Program-made: the position numbers and the translations under genes
In this document: positions 10,797 through 53,700 of the stretch, piece by piece
Layout: every line of letters begins with the position of its first letter
Position numbering within the stretch: position 1 is the stretch's first letter
Notes under the pieces: model-generated
Database searches by the model: none
The model's input: only the letters and a program-made list of their open reading frames with translations
Told to the model about the DNA's origin: nothing
DNA from: Rhabdophis nuchalis
Taxonomy: Eukaryota > Chordata > Lepidosauria > Squamata > Natricidae
Length of the DNA stretch: 64,000 nt
Assembly: GCA_039707465.1 (NCBI GenBank)
Contig: CM077647.1
Span: 117,616,610 to 117,680,609 of the forward strand
Reading direction: 5' to 3'

Positions 10797-13240
10797 CATT
10801 GAGAGTCGGAGTACCTAAGTGTAAAACCAATATGAGCAAGTGAAGCCTCTTAGCAGATGCCAACAAAGTGTGTAAATGTGGAAAGAACAGAACTAAGCTC
10901 ATCTTCTGGTATGCCGGCTACTACCAGATTTCTTTTTGACTTTCTTTTTGTCTCTTTGGTTGAGGCAAAGCCAAGAAGGTGGCTTCCTTCTGGCAGTTTA
11001 AAGTTTGACCAGGACACAAAAGAAGAACTTATGCTGCATCTCATTTTCAAGTAATCATTGAGCAATTAGGTTTTTAGCCCATGACTAGCCAAAATTATAT
11101 AAAATGGTCTATAAAAGACCACATAAATGGAACTTCTGATTGAAGGACTTCTTCCAGGTGGATCAGAAAGTATCATTTAAAACAAAGAAGAACAACCCAA
11201 TGAGTTTATAGATAGGTTGAAGTCAATCATTTACAATAATGCTTGTTTCCCACTTTACTACAGAACATGGATTTCATTGCTGATCCAACAGAGAGATTGG
11301 AATTAGTGGCCTTTCAGATGATGTGAACTATTTCAATCATCCTGATCTGATGTTGGTTGGAGCTGTTGAGAATCAGAATTCAAAAGCATCTGGATAAGAC
11401 TGACCACAATTTTTATCCCCTATTGATATATATTATTTTATAAATAAGAGAATCCTATTACATTTTTGTCCCCAAAATGGCTTACATTAATAGCATAGTT
11501 TCTGCTATTAATTCCTACAAACATTCAGATTTGGAGGTGGAGTCTTGCACAAAATGGTGAGTCTTAGGAAGAATAAAAGTTGAGTATCCTTATGCACAGA
11601 AAAACATAGTATATGTAACTTACTTAAAAGTTTAATTAATTTCAACAATTAATTAATTATTGGCAAGCTTATTTAAGGAAGGATTTCTGCTGAAACATTA
11701 CATTATTTTTTCTGAATTGAGCAGAAAAGCACTTTAAACTTTCCTTTTCATTATTCAATCAGTAGAATAAAGACATGCCCTAAGGAAACTTTGGTTTTAT
11801 TTTTAATCAGTATTCAGAAACAAACATTAATCAGATCACAATACTGGACACTGCCAATTTCTTAAACTCTTAGGCTATGGCATTCTGCATGCAGATAGCA
11901 GCCCAGTAGGAAAAAGATAGAATGGGAATAATTTGTCTCACTCCACAATGATGTTTATGCTACACAATTACTTTCTAACAAGCGAGCACATGCACAGATA
12001 TTCATGACAAATCATTTCAAAAATATTTCTTACATTACACCCAATGTTGTATGAATATTATGAAAGCATAGGAAAAAAAGTGGTTCTTTTTCTCCCCCTT
12101 TTCTTTAAAATTCAAAAATTATGTTTCTTCCACTACTTCAACATTAGATATACATTTGATTAAACTTGTTTACAGTGTGGTTTGGTCATAAGTAGGAGCC
12201 ATCCAGATGACTTTACTTTGAGCTCCTGGAATTTGGGAATTGGCATTTTTATCCTGTGGCTGTCCTACCTCTATGAAAAGAGATCTCTTTAACACAACTG
12301 ATAGGGTCTTGCCACTAAAGATGTATATTTTTTGAGATCAGATACGTTTCTTGAATTGTAGCCTGTGCATTTCCTCCATAGGAAAGAATTCAAACTTGCC
12401 CACTACAACAGGAGAAGCATCCTGCCTTTAGAAAACTTTGATTATGAAGTTCAGGTACAAAGAGATGATCACTGAGCTATTACAGTGAAACGCCAAGCTC
12501 CCTTCAAATCCAGCTTTATCTTATTCAACTAAAAGGTACTACAAAGCCCAGCTTACCAGATGCATCTTTGCTGCAGTTCCTTAACAATGGTGGAGTTCTT
12601 TTTCCCAAGATTATCCTAAAGAAGGTCCATGTGATGATCTTGCCAAAGCTCTGGATTCAGGTAGTTGTGGAAAGTATTACTTTTAGACAAGGAAACAGAC
12701 CCAGCCCAGTCAAGATGAATGCAGGGTTTGATGCTCTTAATAACATCAAAATAGCCTCTTTGTATTTAACCACAGTATTTCTCATGAAAGATAACATATA
12801 ATTATCTCTGTGTTTATTGAACACATTCCTCCTTTTGCAGGTCAAGTTTGAACTGTAACACTGCTATGTCTTTTCAAAAAGTTTCTCAGTAGTTCAGTTG
12901 GCTACAAAGACTGTGAGCAGCCAGCTTTCTAATTCCCTGTTAATTGGGACTCTGGCCTTTAATAAATTGATGCAGTTATAAGGATTCTTATTCCATGTTC
13001 CAACTAGCAATCTACATACCAATCTTCCCCCCCCCCACCAGATTTTTATTCCCCACCTTTAGTAAACAAGCAGCATCCTGTCACTATTCTTCGTGCTACT
13101 TTCTCGTAGTCTATTGGTTTGTTTAACTCTTTAGGATTTTACTTACTATTTTTCTTCTTTTAAACCTTGGGGTCCCCCACTATACACATTAATAGTTCTA
13201 CTCCTTCTTAAGGTCCTCATTTTAAGCCCTCATGTCACAG
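10797..13240. other. AT-rich non-coding stretch upstream of SH2D4A
   Basis: No exon or diagnostic repeat is recognisable. Only homopolymer and weak simple-sequence tracts are seen, such as a (c)n run near 13027. Confidence 0.4.
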
Positions 13241-13550
13241 CAGTGGTGGGATTCAATTTTTTTTACTACTAGTACTGTGGGCGTGGCTTGGTGGGCGTGG
13301 CATGGCTTGGTGGGCATGGCATGGCTTGGTGGGCGTGGCGTGGTGGCAGAGGAAGGATACTGCAAAATCTCCATTCCCTCCCCACTCCAGGGGAAGGATA
13401 CTGAAAAATCCCCATCAGCTGGGACTCGGAAGGCAGAGACTAGATGGGGGCAGAGCCAGTCACAGGCCGAATTTAACGGTTCTCCGGACTACTCAAAATT
13501 TCTGCTACTGGTTCTCCAGAACTGGTCAGAGCCTGCTGAATACCACCTCT
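13241..13550. mobile_element. hAT-like MITE ('ggtggtattca' family), copy 1
   Basis: The element begins cagtggtgggattcaa and ends gctgaataccacctct, as inverted termini. The interior carries tgggcgtggcttggtgggcg and ctccaggggaaggatactg. Flanks gtcacag and gtcatag resemble a degraded target duplication. Copies at 15436-15717 (reverse) and 35694-35950 share ends and interior. Confidence 0.75.
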
Positions 13551-14039
13551 AGGTCATAGTTTTTAGGCTGGATTTTAGCATCCCCAAGTGGAACCTTCAA
13601 AGTATGGTAGCAGAGTGTGGAGGTTTTCTTCAAGGAGGCCTTCTGCTGTATCTTCTAGAAGTGCATTAGATGAGTTGTTGCCCCCTCCCTCCTCCTACTT
13701 CTCCCTTTCTTCCACAGTAGCCATTGAGACCACTGAATGTTTTCAGTCTTCACTCTAGCTTTCTCTCCCCACCTTAGAATATAATATGTTAGCTGATTGA
13801 TTTATAATTTATAGATTTTAATAAAATTTATAATTTTACAAATGTTATGGCTTATATAATTCTCAGATACCCTAGCCTACTGACACTAAAGACCAGAATC
13901 TTTAATTGGCACCAGTTATTTCACCAGCCAGGAAATGCTAAGAAAACAGACAAGGAAGGCATCACATTTCTTTTCCCTTTGCTGCTATTACTTTGTTTAT
14001 AGGCATTCTCTTCTTTGCTGGTTGTCAGAGCTCCTTTTC

Positions 14040-45667
<31,628 letters not shown>

Positions 45668-46060
45668 TATTGTCTAGTGCAGGAAAATCAGGAAGTCCAG
45701 GCAGTTCACATGAATATAAAGGTTTATTGCAAGCTTATGCTCTCTACAAGAATCTGAACTGCTAACAGTCAAAGTAAATAGGTGGTAGATAAGAATGAAA
45801 TTCAAAGTGGGTTGGACTTAGATTTCTTGTGGACACGAAGGGACTTGAGATTGATGATGCACCAATCTCTCTCAGGTTTAGTCTGGTTATCTCCTACAGA
45901 TATTTAGAAAATCAATTTACCATATGGAGGAAGTTTATGGAATGGGCAGCTCCTGACACGGAGCCAAAACTCTTTAATTATTACAATAGTTCCTTAACCA
46001 TAAAATTATTATTCAAGTATGTTTGATAAACAAGAAATAAATTCAATTAAGCAAAAATTG
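45668..46060 (+). other. SH2D4A: SH2D4A 3' UTR with likely poly(A) signal
   Basis: Unique sequence follows the stop. A canonical AATAAA at 46036-46041 would give a 3' UTR of about 0.4 kb. The next element is a SINE at 46345. The actual cleavage site is not visible from sequence alone. Confidence 0.5.
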
Positions 46061-46344
46061 GGATTAAAATCCTAAAGAAAGCAGCAAAAAAACCCCAAAG
46101 CTATCATTACAGGCAATTGCGTTAATGAATTTTCTTTGTTCAAACGGAAACCTGACTGCATGAATTGCTGTTAAATGAAGTTATAAGAAACTATTCCTAA
46201 GCGTTGACATTTGACATCTCTCAATACATTCTTGAAAGGTTTGTATATACATTTATAATTATTTTATATCTTTACACTTTACTACATTGTAAGCAACTCA
46301 GTCATCTCGACCCAGAAGATGGGTGGCATTTAACATTAATAAAG

Positions 46345-46694
46345 AAAGGGACGTAGTGGTTCAGTGGCTAAGATGCTGAGTTTGTCTCAGAAAGGTTGGC
46401 AGTTCGATGGTTTGAATCCCTAGTGTTTCGTAACAGAGTGAGCTCTCGTTACTTGTCCCAGCTTCTGCCAACCTAGCAGTTCGAAAGCATGTAAAAATGC
46501 AAATACAAAAAATAGGAACCACATTTGGTAGGAAGGTAGCAGCATTCTGTGCGCCTTCGGTGTTTAGTCATGTCAGTCCCATGACCACAGATGTGTCTTT
46601 GGACAGTGCTGGTTACTTGGCTTTGAAACGGAGATGAGCACCGCCCCCTAGAGTCAGGAATGACTAGCACGTATTTAGTGAACCTTTACCTTTA
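46345..46694 (+). mobile_element. Sauria-type SINE, full length
   Basis: The tRNA-like head has A-box-like gtagtggttcagtggctaag and B-box-like ggtttgaatccc. Next come the family body (cttctgccaacctagcagtt, gtgtctttggacagtgctgg, gaaacggagatgagcaccgc) and the tail gaacctttaccttta shared with Bov-B LINEs. It is one of five copies in the window. Confidence 0.85.
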
Positions 46695-47146
46695 AATAAA
46701 TAAAAATGAAATAAATAAAATTGTTGAGGAACACTCCAAATGCAGAAGTAGTTAGAAGAAACTTCATAACTTCAAATCCCCTGAAAGATTGTTTTTCATC
46801 ATCAGGAATGACTGTTGAGTATAAACATGCCCGTAGTGAATCATAGAACAACAGTGTATCAGAGCTTCCAACTGTTTACTTTGTATTCTCTGTAAAACAA
46901 CTCTATCGTTGGATAGTCAAAGTTGTTTCATAGGGATTTGTTGTGTGTTCCTTTAAAATGATAGTAGACATTGTATGGATCAAAACTCTTCATTGTCAGG
47001 TCTATGACCTAGTTCTTTAAAAATGAGTCTTTGCATGGGCATGGGAGAATCAGATACATTTTTGTTTTAGCATGGATGAATATAATTTTGTAAGCATGGG
47101 TACAATATGCTTTTCCTCCCTTTTTCTTTGCATCCAAGCTTACCAG

Positions 47147-47284
47147 GACAAAGTCTCCTTGTTTGAAGAAGCTGGTAGACGATGGACAAGCATAGTAAAT
47201 AGTCAGCAGAGAAAAGAGCCTTTAGCAACAAATGCTCAAGTAAGGCAGATGGATATTGAAAGAACGACTGCATAAAATAATAAA
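47147..47284 (+). CDS. Possible alternative terminal exon (unproven)
   Basis: After a strong pyrimidine tract (ttttcctccctttttctttg) an acceptor at ccag/gac (47146) opens a phase-0 frame: 'DKVSLFEEAGRRWTSIVNSQ', 'QRKEPLATNAQVRQMDIERT' and 'TA'. TAA is at 47273-47275 and AATAAA follows at 47279-47284. SH2D4A exon 8 ends in phase 0, so splicing to it would be in frame and would replace the last 30 residues. I do not recognise the peptide in any family. It could be chance. Confidence 0.3.
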
Positions 47285-47980
47285 CATTACAAGTGCCTCA
47301 GCATTTTATCCTTTTCTTTGAAAATGTTACAAATAAATACATTTTTGCAACAGAACAAGCAGTCCTTGTCAATTCTAATTGTGCTTCACTTCACTTCACT
47401 TGAAAATAATCTCAGTTAGACCAAGAGGAAAACAGTTATAATAGATGCAGAGGGATGAATATATTGTCAAAGGCTGTTTGCATTTTATAAACAGAATTTG
47501 GACGTCTCACGATTCCTTATTTTCCTAGCTATCAATATTAGCAGATTGTAATATTTAGATACATCTGGAAAATAAACTTATATTTTCATCTGTGTGTCTA
47601 TTTCATTGAAGTTTCATTTTGAGGCGTATTTTTCAAAGTTCAAATATGTAAAAAAATGCAAGCTGAATTAGCAAGTATAATAAAATCAGATATTATATTG
47701 GAATATCGTCACTGCAGAAATTATATTGGCCCCCACACTGACACTTTCTTAAGGTCCAGAAAAAGCAATGGGTCTGAGAAACCCAGAGTGGGATGGAGCC
47801 CATTAAGTAGTTCATCTGACTGTATATTGTTGTCGGGGTGGGTGGATGGATTATTGTTTTTACACTGAGTTTTTACTGTTTGTAAAGAAATATGTTAGAC
47901 TAGCACTTGATAAAATAATCATGAAGCCTTGGAAAAGTTATTCAAATACTGATGTGATGTGTTTCTACCTACAATGAACG
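47285..47980. other. Intergenic stretch without recognised features
   Basis: AT-rich DNA. There is a further AATAAA near 47333, and no splice-supported frame. Confidence 0.4.
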
Positions 47981-47984
47981 GAAA

Positions 47985-48432
47985 TTGTGCAAGCCATTGT
48001 ATGGCAAGGGACCTGGTTATCTTCAAGACCGCCTCCTGCTACCAAATACCTCCAACCAACCAGTTCGCTCCCACAGAGAGGACCTCCTCAGGGTGCCGTC
48101 GGCTAAACAATGTCGGCTGGCAACCCCCAGGGGGAGAGCCTTCTCTGTGGCAGCCCTTGCCCTCTGGAATGACCTACACCCTGACCTATGGACAATCACC
48201 GACCTACGCCTTTTCTGTCGGGCCCTGAAGACCCATTTATTTCGTGCTGCCGGCCTGTCGTAGTTTTTAAATTGATTTTAGTAGGGGTTTTTAATTTGGT
48301 AGGCCAATTTATTTAATTATATCTTAACATTTGATCTTAACTTTTATATTACTCATTTTTACTGTTGGCTGTACACCGCCCTGAGTCCCGAAAGGGAGAT
48401 AGGGCGGTATATAAATGCAATAAATCTTAAAT
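47985..48432 (+). mobile_element. L2 LINE 3' end
   Basis: Encodes the end of L2 ORF2 in broken frames: 'GKGPGYLQDRLL', 'RAFSVAALALWNDLHPD' and 'LRLFCRALKTHLFRAAGL'. The L2 terminus follows (ggctgtacaccgccctgagt, agggcggtatataaatgc). Confidence 0.85.
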
Positions 48433-49615
48433 TCCACTTAGTTTTTCACACATGGCTTCTCCATTTTGGCTTTCTTTTTGTAAAATAAATAATGGCATGG
48501 TGCAATATGTCATGTGTTGCTGTTCATCTGAGTTTGTATTTATCTACTTTTAAGAACTGGTAAGGACCAGATGATTTTTACTATGTCTTAATATATAAAA
48601 CCATCAAACTAAAAAAAGGTGTACTTTTTTCCCCACATGACTATAAATGAAATTACAGCATCCCAATCCATCTGGGAGAACAAGTAAAAACTGGAAAAGT
48701 AAATTGCAGAGAAGATTAGGGGGGCAGATGAAGACTTAAATGTTCTTCTGCTTCCCATTGGCTCTCTCTTCCAAGTGCTTCAGTTCCTTGCATTTACCTT
48801 AAAACAGCCTGCATTTAACATACAATCAATAGTATTATATAAAATCATGATGAAGAACTGACATCAGGGAAAGACTGGAATAGTAGTGGAGAGTTACAAA
48901 TAAATTATTGATGGCCATTTCACCTGAGCATTAAGGTACTTCTTATTCATTATATTAAAATGGTTTTACCAATTTCCAATGTTTATGAATTCTTGTCCAG
49001 AAAATATAGCCAAATGTCTTTTATATATATGCAATTCATAGTCCAACTACTTTTCAGCACAACAGTTAAATGAGAGGTATAAATGGCTGTAAATTATTCA
49101 AAAAAGTGAAATCAGCTTGTAAAGTGTCTATCTTCTGTATTACAATGTGGTATTTTCAGGAAGATTTTACATTTAAATAGAAACGAACTTATAAATAACC
49201 ATATGAGATAAAATAAATTAATATTTTATATAATCTAAGAGGAGTCAATTCACAGCTTAAACAAATATATATTCTTTATTTTTTAATTTTTAGATGATGT
49301 TTTTAATCTTAGACTCCATACATCAATCTATTTTAAATGTTAGTATTCTACCTGTCACCAATTCATCTTTTTAAACACTAATATAAAATAGAAGCTGATT
49401 GCATTTTGTTTAACATTACATATTCATTTTATTTGACTCTTAAGGAATTTAGTAACTTCTTCTCCAGAATATGGCAATATAGGAGTAGGAGTTTTTGACT
49501 TTATTTGAACAGTTTCAAATGGCCTAGACCAGAAAAAAATATTTATTATGTTCCCTTCATATTGGCTCATCCAATTTCTCATTGAAATCAGTGTATAATG
49601 TGATCAAATCGCTGA
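48433..49615. other. Intergenic AT-rich stretch; may include CSGALNACT1 3' UTR
   Basis: Candidate minus-strand AATAAA (seen as tttatt) lies near 49276 and 49500. The CSGALNACT1 cleavage site is not determinable from sequence alone. Confidence 0.35.
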
Positions 49616-49619
49616 TACA

Positions 49620-49970
49620 TACATACACCATATATATATATGTGGTGTATGTATATATATTTATTGATCAGCTCATAAAACTAACAGACACACACACACA
49701 CACACACACACATATGTTTTCGTAGATTTTCATGGGTGTAGGAATGCTGGTCTTGTTGTATTCAGGTGTTTTCCCGTGTAAGCATGAGATTGTTTTTGCT
49801 TTGTTGATTGTTGTTTTACAGCAAAAACAATCTCATGCTTACATGGGAAAACACCCGAATACAACAAGACCAGCATATATATAAGTATGTATGTATGTAT
49901 GTATGTATGTATGTATGTATGTATGTATGTATGTATGTATGTATGCATGCATGCATGCATGCATGGTATA
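49620..49970. repeat. (TA/AC)n tract, 55-bp-arm foldback and (TATG)n array
   Basis: The tail phrase tgatcagctcataaaactaa is followed by (ac)n at 49680-49712. A hairpin with arms 49746-49800 and 49820-49874 (53 of 55 positions complementary) surrounds a 19-base spacer. A (tatg)n run at 49885-49943 leads into (catg)n. The arm sequence (caatctcatgcttacatggg) is related to 4530-4575. Hairpin plus microsatellite may be unstable. Confidence 0.85.
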
Positions 49971-50443
49971 TATCAGAAGTATATATAGCACATAGCCAGA
50001 ATTGATCAAGTATTATCATCAGTCTCATTTGAACAGTTTTCTTGGCGATTACAGTTAAAAATGCAACACTCTGTACAATCTACTCATGTATTAACTGAAG
50101 TTGGAAAACCAAATATGAAGCATCTGCCAAAAATAGTGTTACTTCACTGATGAAATGTTACATTTGAGCAAAATGCATGCATCCTTCTCCCTTCATCTCT
50201 CTATACAATCCCAAATCTTTTCTGGCAATTGGGAACCCACAGGCTGGTGTTGAAAAAGTAAGAGAAACCAAAAAAAGGCGTATCCTACCAGTTGAAATCT
50301 GTTTGTATGATTATCACTGGTTATCATAAACCTAAAAGTTTATGAAGATCTATCTAAATTCAAGAATTTACTGCCTCCCTAAAAGCTGTTCTTAAATTCC
50401 ACTCTAGGTTTCATTTTTGCTTTGTGAAAGACCCATTTTGCCT

Positions 50444-50727
50444 TCATATATTCCTATTGTTTGCTTTTTGTTTACGGCGATAAGCTTCAATCTCTCGTTG
50501 GAAGACCAGCAGGCCTAGCTGGTCATGAGAAGCTTCATTCATAGCTTTAGACTGGATGCACATCTTGTATTGTTCTGGTGTCAGCTCATCTAAGCAATGC
50601 TTTTCATGCCAGAGGTGGAAAAGTCCCCGGACTGGTGTCCTGATAACCATGAGGTTGCTGTGAAGGTATTTACGGTACAGTTGTACATCTTCTCCTCCCC
50701 ATCCTTTAATGTCAAGATCAAACCCTC
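50444..50727 (-). CDS. CSGALNACT1: CSGALNACT1 last coding exon
   Basis: On the minus strand the acceptor cttttctcattag precedes 50727. It encodes '[20 protein letters not shown]', '[20 protein letters not shown]', '[20 protein letters not shown]' and '[20 protein letters not shown]', ending 'KANNRNI' with TGA at 50446-50444. The 'WGGEDV' motif and 'FHLWH' are hallmarks of the CSGALNACT/chondroitin synthase beta4-type domain. The extreme C-terminus differs from mammals, as expected. Confidence 0.97.
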
Positions 50728-53700
50728 CTAATGAGAAAAGAAAGAGTGGCAGCATTTACAATAAACAGAAAGATGAAGTAGGCTTTGATTGGAAAAGAAC
50801 TTCAGATTTGGGAAAGACATTCTGCCTGGGTTCATGAGTTGGCAAACATAGATGAAATATACACTATAATGTCACAACACAAGTTCCACCTCTTGTATAC
50901 TTGTATGTTTTGTGGCAATAAAGTGGGAAAGGACAGAGCTTGTGTTGTACTGTCACAATATATTTTTCACCACTATGGTTTGGATGCCTGTGTTCTGCCT
51001 GCTGTAACCATATCAATGATTTAATATCCAAGAACAGGCAGTTTTTGCTTTCCAAACACTCATTCAGCATCTATTCAAAATTATAATAACACTGAAAAAC
51101 AAGTCCTCAAAGTTGCAACCAGCACATGAGGCCACCTGAATGCAATTCAAGTGCTTGGCTATTGACTTGCATTGATAGTTTCAAGGATTGCAGTTCACAA
51201 ATGATTGTCATTTGTGACCTTTGCAGTTGGCTTTTGACAAGCAAAGGGGAAGTCAGCAGGAAGTTGTGAGTCATAGTCACATGACATCATGCTTAATGAC
51301 TGTGCCATTTAGTGACTGAATCAGAAGTCCATATTGCCATTGGTGAGTGAAGAATACCTGTATTAATAAAACCATCATGTTTTATCAGCCCTCAATATAA
51401 CCCATATCTCTTTTTACTTTGTTTCAAGGTTTAAAGCAGATAATTTTGAAAATCAGATTATTTTGTTTTGAAATATATCTTTGTTGGTTTCTTAGTCCTT
51501 GTGTACATATTTAGCAGAAGTTCACATTTCCTCACATTTTAGTCACAGAAAAGAATTTCATGTTGTTGTTAATATACTATTTAGAACAAGTAATGTTTTT
51601 TGCCATACTGAAAAAATAATATTTCATTAAATATTTGAATGTTTGCTTTGTAACAACAATAAATCACCCAACAGAAAAACTGAATTATGTACTGGAAGAG
51701 ACCACTGGAACATTATACTCTGAGTAAACATTTATTGGTTAGCAATTCTTAAGCAACTTACAAAAAAGCTACTCTTTGAGGAAATTTAGAGATATATTTG
51801 AAAAATCTTTAAATAAAATATTTTTTAAAAATAAAACAAAATATTTAAATAAAATCCATCAGTTCATGTTCCAAGGATGTTAAAAAGAGTACTCAAACTA
51901 CTTCAGAGATGCAAATATGTGTAGAAAGTTTCCAAGCCACTGAGGCAATTTTACAAGTAACTGACAATACAGAGGAGTATTCTCTCTAATTCTAATTTTA
52001 GAATATAAATCTGACACCAATTTTTATTACGATGGTTTAAATAGAAGCCTCCCAACACAATTGAAAGAAGAGCTCCAAGAAAATTTGCAACTTTTAAAAG
52101 GAAAAGTTTCAGACTTTTTCCTCATAGATCCTTGAGAAAAAGAGAAGTTTATAACTTACTTGATAAATCTTCCAGAGAAGAAAAAGATTTTATTTCATGA
52201 AGACAAGTAGTGACTTAAACTTAAAAAGTGAATTGGAATTAGGATGGATTTTCATTGGTGCAATATTTTTAATTCTTAATCTAAAATTTGAAAAAGAATT
52301 TTTCCTTAATATATAATGCTTAAGTATCAAGTTTGTAAAATATTATTGAAAGTGTGTTTGAAAATATCTATCTTAAAGTTAAAGAAAAAGATGTATTTGC
52401 TTTAAAAAAAACCTAGAGCTTTAAAAAGGATGTATACAAGAAAAAATATGATTCTATGAAAGTAACTTGGAGAGAGTAATCTAAATTTAATGAGTTAATT
52501 GAAGTTAGTTGGAATTTTATTGGTCTGAAAATGAACTTTAAAGTATGCTAAGTGGAAGAGAAGCTTAGTGTTTAAAAATGGATGATTTTCCCTTTTAAAA
52601 AGGGGGAAATATTTTCCCTTTGTTTAAAGAGTCTGAAAGAACACAGTGAATTTTATTAATATAAATGGTGATAGTTTATAAAGATTATTAAATGCAAAAT
52701 GAAATACATAATGCTTCACCAGCAAGGAAGATAAAGCAGCAATGGTTAAATTGTTCTGTTCAAAGAGGAGAATCTATCTGGTTTTTTTATTTGGATATCA
52801 CTTCTGGATTTTGTGCTTATGATGAAAAAAAATAAAACTTTCACTTTGCCTATTAAATAGATTTGTTGTTATAGGCTAGTTATATAATAAAGTGTAAAAG
52901 TAAAAAGTTGAGGTTGTAATGTTGCTATCTTGTACTGTGCTATAAAGAGTCAAAAGTCAACACCTTTTTCTTTCTTCCCTTACCCCTTATTTTCTTTTCC
53001 CCTTTCTTTTGTTTTAATTTCCTATTTTTCTTTATATTTTATACACTAATAAAACATTTAAAGTTATATGAAAAAAGCAGTGTCTTACCAATATTGATGT
53101 AATCAGAACGAAATTGACAAGTCATTCCAAACCCAAAGTCTCTCCAAAACCCTGCCTCTTTTTTTATTACCTGGAAGAAACAACATATAGTATGTTTTAG
53201 CTTCAATTAAACAATCCCTTTTGATTTAATTCTTATTTTTGGACCAGTGCAAATCTGCAGTGGATCTCTTAATAAATTAGAGGCATATTGTTTAAGTTAT
53301 TACACTCTTTGTGTTGCCAGTAAAGATTTATAAAAATGAGACAAAATTATTTTTCATTATTTTTCAGTTTTTTCCTCTCTTACTGGAGAAATAATAAAGG
53401 GATTTTAGCATTGTAATGAATAAAAGTCAGTGGTTTTCTGACATCCTTTTCTACATTGCCACCATTAGATAAATATAGAAAAGATCACTTCTTCTTCAGA
53501 TGTTCCAGAATGTGATTTCTTTTTTAATTTCTTGAAAATTACACTGGCAATTAAAGCATTCAGTATTACACCTATATTGCTTTGGGGGAAAATTCTGTCT
53601 AAGGAAGTGAGCTGCATTTGGCAACCTGAAAGCTAAACTCAAGGCCATGTAATTGATCATTCTCAGACTTCAACTCTCAGAAATCTTTGCATCCTAACTA

